In this document: positions 7,261 through 12,892 of the stretch, piece after piece
Position numbering within the stretch: the first letter of the stretch is position 1
Layout of the letters: every line of letters starts with the position of its first letter
DNA from: CAZLMW01 sp964560875
Lineage (GTDB): Bacteria > Myxococcota_A > UBA9042
DNA: 15,215 nt
Direction: 5' to 3'
Assembly (NCBI GenBank): GCA_964560875.1
Contig: CAZLMW010000163.1
Span: forward strand, 1-15,215
Notes under the pieces: generated by a model
Database searches by the model: none
What the model was told of the DNA's origin: nothing
What the model saw: only the letters and a program-made list of their open reading frames with translations
Position numbers and translations under genes: made by a program

Positions 7261-7875
7261 TCAATTTCGCCGGCAAAAACAGTACACAAACGCCTGCGCG
7301 CTGCCCCAGGGGGTCTGATGCGTCTCGGTTGCCTCGCCGAGCTTTTCGAACACGTCACCGAAGACCGCGTGAATGCCGGCAGCGTCGTAGCGGGCTACGG
7401 GCAGACCGCTGCAGCGCTCGGGGCCATCGAGACCGAACGTCGCAACGAGCACGTGGCCGTCCTGCTTGACGACGCGATGGACCTCCCGGAGATAGGCGGC
7501 GCGGGCGTCGGGGTCGGTGAGGAAGTGAAAGACCGCGCGGTCGTGCCAGAAATCGACGCTCGCATCGGGCAGCAGCGGCGTTGTGACGTCCCCAGCGATC
7601 CAATCGACAGCTGCAGCGCGGTCCCCCAGACGTTGCTGAGCCGTGTCCAAGGCCGATTGCGCGAGATCGATCACGGCGAGGTTGGAGCGACCGACGGCGA
7701 GCAGGTCGTCGACCAAAGTCGAAGCGCCGCCGCCGACGTCGACGATGCGGGCGTCGAGCGGCAGGCCTGCGCGTTCAATGAACTGCAGCGAGACGTCGAG
7801 ATGAGGCCGGTACCAGCTGACGGCGTCCGCTGATTTGCTTTCGTAGACATCTTGCCAGTGGTTTGGATCGGTCAC
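7261..7875 (-). CDS. Class I SAM-dependent methyltransferase
   Basis: A 204-residue cytoplasmic methyltransferase. Motif I is VDVGGGAS (45-52). The acidic end of strand beta-2 is Asp70 (VIDLAQSAL), motif II contains GDVT (95-98), and motif III-like DFWHDRAVFHFL lies at 108-119, followed by a post-motif helix and VLVATFG. The N-terminal HWQDVYESKSADAVSWYRP resembles a subgroup of stand-alone methyltransferases that begin HW..VY....VSWY. The substrate cannot be read from the sequence; small molecules or protein lysine are both possible. GTG 7875 is the start, with GGAG (7882-7885) 6 bases upstream. Its end is 123 bp from the start of the secreted-protein gene, with that gene's promoter between them, so it is probably a separate unit. 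Length is typical for the fold. Confidence 0.88.
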   Translation of the reverse strand: MTDPNHWQDVYESKSADAVSWYRPHLDVSLQFIERAGLPLDARIVDVGGGASTLVDDLLAVGRSNLAVIDLAQSALDTAQQRLGDRAAAVDWIAGDVTTPLLPDASVDFWHDRAVFHFLTDPDARAAYLREVHRVVKQDGHVLVATFGLDGPERCSGLPVARYDAAGIHAVFGDVFEKLGEATETHQTPWGSAQAFVYCFCRRN

Positions 7876-8063
7876 GCCTGGCTCCGCGGGGTCGGTGCCG
7901 CGGCACCGTACAACCGAGGGCGCGTGGCTCGCAAACGCCTACGAATCTTCGTCACTTTGAGCGCGTCCCGAAGCTTGCGTTGCACGCGTTCGTTCCCGGC
8001 GTGCATTAGAGCACCGAACAGCAATGCTTCTCGGTGCATGATTCTATTTGGTTGGGGGACCAT
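7872..8063 (-). CDS. Possible small basic ORF coupled to the methyltransferase
   Basis: A 63-codon frame from ATG 8063 (or 67 from GTG 8075) ends in TGA overlapping the methyltransferase GTG start (GTGA), a layout typical of translational coupling. GGGG lies 6 bases before ATG 8063, which helps slightly. The product is basic (VQRKLRDALKVTKIRRRLRATRPRLYG) with no recognised domain. Composition here is less GC-rich than in the neighbours, and frames also run on the plus strand, so this may be chance. I list it because of the overlap only. Confidence 0.2.
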   Translation of the reverse strand: MVPQPNRIMHREALLFGALMHAGNERVQRKLRDALKVTKIRRRLRATRPRLYGAAAPTPRSQA

Positions 8064-8412
8064 GAGCGTCCCCACGCCTCGAAAAGTGTCATTTTCGTGG
8101 CGTTCCCCATCCCAGAGCTCCGATTGCTGATCGGCGCTTTTAGCCCCAATGCCGATCGTTTAGGCTGGAACATGCTGAAAACATAATGGAAATATGACGG
8201 AATGGCGCAGCGCCATGCTCTCCACCTGCCAACGCAGGGGGAGATGGGCCGAAGGCTCAGAGGGGGTTGATCCGAACAGCCGCCGAAGGCGTTCGCGCAC
8301 CGCCGCGACGGCGGATGGCGGCCCCCGCCACGATGGACGTTCGCGGAGCCGGGAGGATGCTTCTACTCGCGCGGCTCGATCACCCGCCGCTCCCAAGTCG
8401 CCAGGGTTGCCG
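8055..8412. other. Gene-poor stretch with clustered inverted repeats
   Basis: No convincing gene lies between the methyltransferase region and the ABC1 kinase stop. It contains four perfect dyads: GGGGAC/GTCCCC (8055-8060 and 8068-8073), CGAAAA/TTTTCG (8080-8085 and 8092-8097), GATCGGC/GCCGATC (8129-8135 and 8151-8157) and ATGGCGC/GCGCCAT (8202-8208 and 8210-8216). The part to about 8200 is visibly richer in A and T than the surroundings. The third dyad could help end the kinase transcript, but no U-tract follows. From about 8217 to 8412 I see nothing but chance frames. Confidence 0.35.
8202..8216. repeat. 15-bp near-continuous palindrome
   Basis: ATGGCGC and GCGCCAT flank a single A. The one-base centre fits a protein-binding dyad; as RNA it could fold with a 5-bp stem and 5-base loop. 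No gene starts immediately next to it, so its role is unclear. Confidence 0.4.
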
Positions 8413-9831
8413 TCAGTGGCGAGTCATCAGTAGCTGCGGCAGCCCCTTGAGCATGGACAGAATCTGCGGCACCAGCTGGCGGTAGCTCCTGAAGATGCTC
8501 TCGATCCCGAGCTCGCGCGAGAAGACGCGCTCGATTACGGGGCGGGAGGCCTCGATGTAGTCCATGTCCCTATGCGTCATCCGGCACATCGCCTCACCGG
8601 TCACCATCGACTTGGCCAGCATGATCAACCCGCCCGGGAAGTAGACACGGTACGTCGCGGCCGAGGCGAGGATCTCGTAGAACGTCTCCGTCATCGTGCC
8701 CGCGTCGCGCGGGTTCTGGAAGAAGTGGATCAGCATCGACAGAACCTCGTTTTTGTAATCCTCCAGGTCCGATGCCTCGTCGGTCTCGACCAGCGCCGAC
8801 AGACTCTCCAGCACGGCGTCCAGGTCCTCGTGAACGAAGTGCAGGAAGAAGACCAGCAGCTGCAGGCGGGTCTCGCGCGGGATCGAGCCCACCATCCCGA
8901 AGTCCAGGTAGCAGACGCGGTTGCCCTCGACGGCCAAGACGTTGCCGGGGTGGGGATCCGCGTGGAAGAAGCCGTGCTCCAGCGTCGGAAGCAGGCAGGC
9001 TCGGGTGCAATTCTGCATGACGGCGTGGGCGTCGAGGCCGGCGTCGTCGATGCGGTCTGCGTCGCCCATCCGGATCCCGTCGATGAACTCCATCGTGAGG
9101 ACGCGCCGCGTGGTGTGCGACCAGAAGATCTTCGGGATCTTCACGCCATCGTCGTCTCGGAAGTTGTACGCGAACCGCTCGGCGTTGCGTCCCTCGTGGA
9201 CGTAATCGAGCTCCTTGAGCAGCGACGAGGTGAGCGTGGCGACCGCTCGCGTAGGGCGGTACGCCGCGATCGCCTCGTTATGCTTCTCGAGCTGCCGCGC
9301 GATGTAGGCGAGGAGCCGCAGATCGGCGCGGATGACTGGCTCGATGCCGGGGCGCTGAATCTTGACCGCGACGACCTCTCCGCTGTGAAGCGTCGCCCGG
9401 TGCACCTGCCCGAGTGAAGCGGACGCCACCGGCTCGGTCTCGAACTCGGCAAACAAGTCGGTCAGTGGTGCATTGAGCTCGGCTGCGATCTGCTGTTCGA
9501 CAACGTCGAAGGGAACCGCTGGCGCGTGCTCTTGTAGCTTCTGGAACTCGCTGACGAACGCGGCGGGAACAAAGTCGGGGCGCATGCTCAGGACCTGTCC
9601 GAGCTTCATGAACGTTGGGCCGAGTCTCTCGAACAGCTCACGCAGCGTCCGTGGCAGGTCCACCCGCGGACAGTGGCGGCGCAGCACGAAGCACTTGAAC
9701 CGACACCACAGGGGACTGCACCAAGCGATCCCATGACGCGAAAGGTAATGCCCCAGACCGGCCTCGACACCCGCTTTTGCGATCTGTCGGACCCGGCGCA
9801 GGTCCGCAAGCATCGTGGTGAGTCGACCCAT
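8413..9831 (-). CDS. ABC1/UbiB-family atypical kinase
   Basis: A 472-residue member of the ABC1 (UbiB/AarF/ADCK) family, atypical kinase-fold proteins linked to quinone synthesis and lipid homeostasis. The family-specific motif FMKLGQ is at 75-79, with the Ala-rich nucleotide loop ASASLGQVH at 136-144. The VAVK lysine is Lys157, the catalytic-loop equivalent HADPHPGN is at 290-297, and the metal-binding DFG is at 310-312. All key residues are present, so it should bind nucleotide. UbiB proteins usually end in two membrane helices; here the protein stops at GLPQLLMTRH with none, and no other downstream frame supplies them, so it may be soluble or peripheral. ATG 9831 follows AAGGAGG (9842-9848) by 10 bases. 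A CsoR-like operator lies directly upstream, suggesting metal- or sulfur-responsive control, possibly not housekeeping ubiquinone synthesis. No quinone genes are adjacent, so I give no symbol. Confidence 0.9.
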   Translation of the reverse strand: MGRLTTMLADLRRVRQIAKAGVEAGLGHYLSRHGIAWCSPLWCRFKCFVLRRHCPRVDLPRTLRELFERLGPTFMKLGQVLSMRPDFVPAAFVSEFQKLQEHAPAVPFDVVEQQIAAELNAPLTDLFAEFETEPVASASLGQVHRATLHSGEVVAVKIQRPGIEPVIRADLRLLAYIARQLEKHNEAIAAYRPTRAVATLTSSLLKELDYVHEGRNAERFAYNFRDDDGVKIPKIFWSHTTRRVLTMEFIDGIRMGDADRIDDAGLDAHAVMQNCTRACLLPTLEHGFFHADPHPGNVLAVEGNRVCYLDFGMVGSIPRETRLQLLVFFLHFVHEDLDAVLESLSALVETDEASDLEDYKNEVLSMLIHFFQNPRDAGTMTETFYEILASAATYRVYFPGGLIMLAKSMVTGEAMCRMTHRDMDYIEASRPVIERVFSRELGIESIFRSYRQLVPQILSMLKGLPQLLMTRH

Positions 9832-9841
9832 CTTCTACCCG

Positions 9842-9848
9842 CCTCCTT
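9842..9848 (-). promoter_or_regulatory. Strong Shine-Dalgarno of the ABC1 kinase gene
   Basis: AAGGAGG on the minus strand is a perfect anti-16S match. Its 10-base spacing to ATG 9831 is slightly long. It fixes the start of the kinase gene and shows that the palindrome just upstream lies in the promoter or leader, not in coding sequence. Confidence 0.75.
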
Positions 9849-9851
9849 CTC

Positions 9852-9870
9852 TATACCCCCATAGGGTATA
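9852..9870 (-). promoter_or_regulatory. CsoR/CstR-type operator candidate
   Basis: On the minus strand this reads TATACCCTATGGGGGTATA, with perfect 7-bp arms TATACCC/GGGTATA around a 5-base centre. The TACCC...GGGTA arms with a G-tract are the hallmark of operators of the CsoR/CstR (DUF156) repressor family, and the site is very close to the Bacillus subtilis copZA operator as I remember it. It lies 20 bp before the ABC1 kinase ATG, where it would cover a TATACC-like -10. CsoR-family repressors sense Cu(I), Ni/Co, formaldehyde or persulfides. No such repressor gene is in the window. Confidence 0.6.
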
Positions 9871-10278
9871 TGGCGCCGACCCACCGGGCGACTTCCGTGG
9901 CTCGCGTTCTCAGGCTCTCGTACTCGCGACGTCAAAGGGCTCGTGATTCTCGGCGGTGCAAGCTCCAGACCAAACGCGGTTCTGGACCCGAGTGGGTAAC
10001 GCCCCCAAACAGGAAGACGTGCCCATGACCGTCTTTTCACCCACCTGAGACGACTCCCAGCGCCTGGACCACGCAGCCACCCTACCACCGCGATGACGCG
10101 GAACAAGCGACGATCCACCTCGCCCCAGGTTCGATCGGAGTTCGCGGGGCGCGAGGGTCCGCGGGTGCTGCCGCACTGCCGTTCGCTATCCCGGCCGGCC
10201 CGAGCGCGCACGTCGCCCTCCCCGAGCCGGCGCTCGGTTGAGACGACGGGCACGCGGCCCGGTTGAAGCTCGCGCCGT
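9871..10278. other. No recognisable gene between the ABC1 kinase and SulP genes
   Basis: About 400 bp with several short overlapping frames on both strands and no start with a good ribosome binding site. It holds a near-perfect stem-loop TCCAGA (9964-9969) / TCTGGA (9981-9986) with an 11-base loop and a GC-rich hairpin at 10222-10237. It may include decayed coding sequence, but I could not match any fragment to a family. Confidence 0.4.
10222..10237 (-). terminator. GC-rich hairpin after the SulP gene, possible terminator
   Basis: CCGAGC-CGGC-GCTCGG is a perfect 6-bp stem with a 4-base loop, 41 bp beyond the SulP stop codon in the direction of transcription. No run of T follows, so intrinsic termination would be weak; it may instead protect the transcript end. 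Confidence 0.2.
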
Positions 10279-11787
10279 TCAAGCTGCACGTCGCAGTCGA
10301 CGGTCCGTGCGCTGGCGCAGTTCATGCCACGCGATGAGGACCTTGCCGCCAAGACGCTCGTATTCCTGTTCCCAGTCCTCGACCAGCTCGAGCACGGCGT
10401 GGTCGATGAAGTCGAGATGCTCGAAGTGAATGCGCACGGTGCGTCCCTTCGGCAGGCCACGCAGGGCGCCGGCGAGCTCGGGAACGCGGACGAAGGTGCC
10501 GGCACCGAGCAGGTCGACTTCCACGAATTCATCGGTCTCGGAGATCTCGATCTCCAGGTGTGAAGCAGTCCACGCCAGGCGCATCATCGACGCGACAACG
10601 CCGATGGCGAGACCGTACAACAGGCTGGTCAGGACGATGGCGCCCAGCGTGATGGCGTAGACGGCGAGGTCACCACGGTCCTTCGCGAGCAGGTCGCGCA
10701 TCACATCAACGTCGATGAGTTTCCAGCCGATCGACACGAGAATGGCGGCAAGGGCCGCGACCGGAATGAGCTGCAGGACGTGGGGCAACACCAACACGAA
10801 GCCGATGAGCCACAGTCCATGCAGCACCGCGGAGACGCGTGACGTCGCACCAGCGTCGATATTGGCGGTGCTTCGCACGATGACGCCGGTGACAGGAAGT
10901 CCACCCAGAATGCCGGCGAACAGGTTGCCGGCTCCCTGGGCGAAGAGCTCCTTGTCGAGGTCGCTGGCCGCACCTTCGTGGAGACGATCGACAGCCGCAG
11001 CGCAAAGCAGGCCCTCTGCGCTGGCGATGACGAACAAGGCGACCGACGAAAGCAGCACAGCGGGCTCAAGCAGGCGGGCGAAGATGCCGATGTCGGGCAC
11101 CGCAATGAGCTCGCTGACGACGCTCGGGACCGTGACCCGCGTCAGCTCGAGCCCGAAAAGCTGGGTCACGGCCGTCGCGCCAATCACCGCGACGAGGGCG
11201 GCCGGGACGGTGCGGAGGATGGAGGTGGACTTGGCGCGAACCCGGTTCCAGACGCCGATGAGCACAAGCGCGGTGGCGCCGGCGATGCCCGCGTCAAGCT
11301 GCGCGCCGAGGTCGCCAAAGAGCACGTCGAGCACCAAACCCGGAAACTTGATGTAGTTGTCGAGACCACCAGCGGACGGCGCGGCGTCGAAGAGCACGTG
11401 GAGCTGACCGCCGAGGATCAACACACCGATGCCAGCGAGCATGGCGTGAACGACTGGTGGCGCTACGGCGCGGAGCCAACGGCCAAGTTGGAGCCGCCCG
11501 GCGAGCATTTGCAGAAGCCCGGCGAGGACCACGACCGGAGCGAGGGCAGCCAGACCGTGCTGGGTCACGATTTCGTAGACGATGACGGCCAAGCCAGCCG
11601 CGGGACCGCTGACCTGCAGGGGTGATCCGGCGAGCGAACCGACCACGAGCCCGCCGATAATGCCGCTGACCAGGCCCATCGCGGGCGGAACCCCCGACGC
11701 GATGGCGACGCCGATGCACAGCGGCAGCGCGACGAGAAAAACAACAAGGGACGCAAGGATATCTCGGGTGCGTTGAGCGAGCTGCAC
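10279..11787 (-). CDS. SulP-family anion transporter with C-terminal STAS domain
   Basis: A 502-residue inner-membrane transporter of the SulP (SLC26) family, which moves sulfate, bicarbonate or related anions. The N-terminal half has the typical LPLCIGVAIASGVPPAMGL and LQVSGPAAGLAVIV segments. Many hydrophobic helices follow, and the family hallmark runs from SAEGLLCAAAVDRLH (256-270) through AQGAGNLFAGILGGLPVTG (283-301) to VRSTANIDAGATSR. Residues about 410-495 are a compact STAS-like domain (VRIHFEHLDFIDHAVLELV). That STAS style recalls transporters found with carbonic anhydrases, so bicarbonate is as plausible as sulfate; substrate is not determined. GTG 11787 is preceded by GGAGG (11793-11797) at 5 bases. 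The gene is divergent from an NhaR-like LysR regulator, which probably controls it. No ATPase, periplasmic binding protein or carbonic anhydrase gene is adjacent. Confidence 0.92.
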   Translation of the reverse strand: MQLAQRTRDILASLVVFLVALPLCIGVAIASGVPPAMGLVSGIIGGLVVGSLAGSPLQVSGPAAGLAVIVYEIVTQHGLAALAPVVVLAGLLQMLAGRLQLGRWLRAVAPPVVHAMLAGIGVLILGGQLHVLFDAAPSAGGLDNYIKFPGLVLDVLFGDLGAQLDAGIAGATALVLIGVWNRVRAKSTSILRTVPAALVAVIGATAVTQLFGLELTRVTVPSVVSELIAVPDIGIFARLLEPAVLLSSVALFVIASAEGLLCAAAVDRLHEGAASDLDKELFAQGAGNLFAGILGGLPVTGVIVRSTANIDAGATSRVSAVLHGLWLIGFVLVLPHVLQLIPVAALAAILVSIGWKLIDVDVMRDLLAKDRGDLAVYAITLGAIVLTSLLYGLAIGVVASMMRLAWTASHLEIEISETDEFVEVDLLGAGTFVRVPELAGALRGLPKGRTVRIHFEHLDFIDHAVLELVEDWEQEYERLGGKVLIAWHELRQRTDRRLRRAA

Positions 11788-11898
11788 GTGGGCCTCCAGC
11801 GAGGGCGAACGACGCGGGGCTCGGTCGTCGACCAGCCGCCGCCCACAGGTCGGGCCACAGCCGTTGTCGCTTGACGCAACCTAAGGAGTAGCTGCAGA

Positions 11899-11913
11899 TT
11901 CGTCTATCACGAA
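11899..11913. promoter_or_regulatory. LysR-type operator candidate (T-N11-A dyad)
   Basis: TTCGT-CTATC-ACGAA is a perfect 5-bp inverted repeat containing the T-N11-A core (T11900, A11912) expected for LysR-family binding sites. It lies between the divergent SulP and LysR genes, 32 bp before the LysR ATG and about 110 bp before the SulP GTG, so it could serve activation of the transporter and autoregulation. Confidence 0.55.
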
Positions 11914-11921
11914 ATCTCTAC

Positions 11922-11937
11922 ATTTCATTTTGGAAAT
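11922..11937. promoter_or_regulatory. Second dyad next to the LysR start
   Basis: ATTTC and GAAAT flank six bases just downstream of the T-N11-A dyad and end 8 bp before the LysR ATG. Its AT-rich composition contrasts with the region. Its position would suit a repression site for autoregulation. It also contains the only, weak, purine-rich candidate ribosome binding site (GGAAA) of the regulator gene. Confidence 0.3.
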
Positions 11938-11945
11938 AACGAACG

Positions 11946-12857
11946 ATGCGCCCACATCTGAACTACCAACACCTCCGCTATTTCTGGATCACCGCGCTGG
12001 AAGGCTCGTTGACAGCGGCCGCGCGCAAGCTCCGGCTCAGCCCGTCGACAATGAGCGCACAAATCCGTTTGCTCGAAGAACAGCTGGGCCAGGAGCTGTT
12101 CGACCGCCGCAACCGCCGGCTCTCCCTCACCGAGCGCGGCAAGCTGGTCAAATCGTACGCCGACGACATCTTCACGCTTGGCGAAGAGCTCATCGACGTC
12201 GTCAGCTCCGAGGGAGGCGGCACCCATATCCACCACATGCATGTGGGCGTCAGCTTCAACCTGCCCAAGCTGCTCACCTTGCGGCTGCTCATGGCGGCGC
12301 TGGACGTCGAAGGGTTCCCGGTGCGCCTGGTCATCGAGGAGGACGAAGCCGAGCGCCTGGTCGGGCACATCGCGACGCACCACCTGGAGCTGGTCCTGTC
12401 CGATCATCCGGTCGGTTCGTCCGCCGACGTCAAAGCCCGCTGTGACCTGTTGATGACGAGCGAAATCAGCCTGTTCGCGAGCCCGAACCTCGCCGACAGC
12501 ATCGACGCTGGATATCCGCAAAGCCTCGACGGCACGCCCATGCTCTTGCCAGTTCACGGCAGCGCGATGCGCCTCGAGATGGAGTCATGGCTGGCCCTGC
12601 GCGGCATTCACCCGCGGGTCGTGGCCGAGTTTGGCGACAGCGCCCTGCTCAAAGCGTTCGGCGAGGAGGGAATCGGCGTGTTTCCGGCGCCGACTGTGGT
12701 GCGCAAGGAGGTGGAATCGCACTACGGCGTGCGCCATCTCGCCGTCATGGAAGGCGCGGTCGAGCGGGTTTATGCGGTGACCATTCAAGGCCGCAAGCAC
12801 AGCCCAGCCGTGCAGCGCATCATCGCGGCCGGACACGGCATGACGGCGGCTGCCTGA
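11946..12857 (+). CDS. LysR-family regulator, NhaR-like
   Basis: A 303-residue LysR-type regulator. The winged helix-turn-helix (about 6-66) reads LNYQHLRYFWITALEGSLT, AAARKLRLSPSTMSAQIRLL and LFDRRNRRLSLTERGKLV. The YFW-x6-GS start and the SPSTMSAQIRLLE recognition helix are closest in style to NhaR, the sodium-responsive activator of the nhaA antiporter gene, rather than to CysB/Cbl sulfate regulators. Residues about 95-300 are the periplasmic-binding-protein-like effector domain. No antiporter gene is present; instead the gene is divergent from a SulP transporter, so the likely target is that transporter and the signal may be ionic or pH-related (inference). ATG 11946 has only a weak Shine-Dalgarno sequence, consistent with low expression. 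It ends 35 bp from the end of the convergent kinase gene, with no clear terminator between. Confidence 0.9.
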   Translation: MRPHLNYQHLRYFWITALEGSLTAAARKLRLSPSTMSAQIRLLEEQLGQELFDRRNRRLSLTERGKLVKSYADDIFTLGEELIDVVSSEGGGTHIHHMHVGVSFNLPKLLTLRLLMAALDVEGFPVRLVIEEDEAERLVGHIATHHLELVLSDHPVGSSADVKARCDLLMTSEISLFASPNLADSIDAGYPQSLDGTPMLLPVHGSAMRLEMESWLALRGIHPRVVAEFGDSALLKAFGEEGIGVFPAPTVVRKEVESHYGVRHLAVMEGAVERVYAVTIQGRKHSPAVQRIIAAGHGMTAAA

Positions 12858-12892
12858 CGCGGCGGGCCAGGAGAGGGGGAGGTCTGCGCCGA

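Noticed and set aside
8160..8433. Short frames on both strands (8160-8396 minus, 8194-8433 plus) as missing membrane helices or a small gene
   Set aside because: Products are Arg/Pro-rich and hydrophilic, without membrane segments, ribosome binding sites or homology I can recognise.
9870..10028. 52-codon plus-strand frame starting inside the CsoR-type palindrome
   Set aside because: No ribosome binding site and an Arg-rich product without recognisable features; a leaderless gene here is possible but unsupported.
9606..10532. 308-codon minus-strand frame bridging the ABC1 kinase and SulP genes
   Set aside because: It overlaps both recognised genes out of frame by long stretches and has no recognisable domain.
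11946..12857. Naming the LysR gene nhaR
   Set aside because: The similarity is in the DNA-binding half and no Na+/H+ antiporter is adjacent, so the symbol would overstate the evidence.
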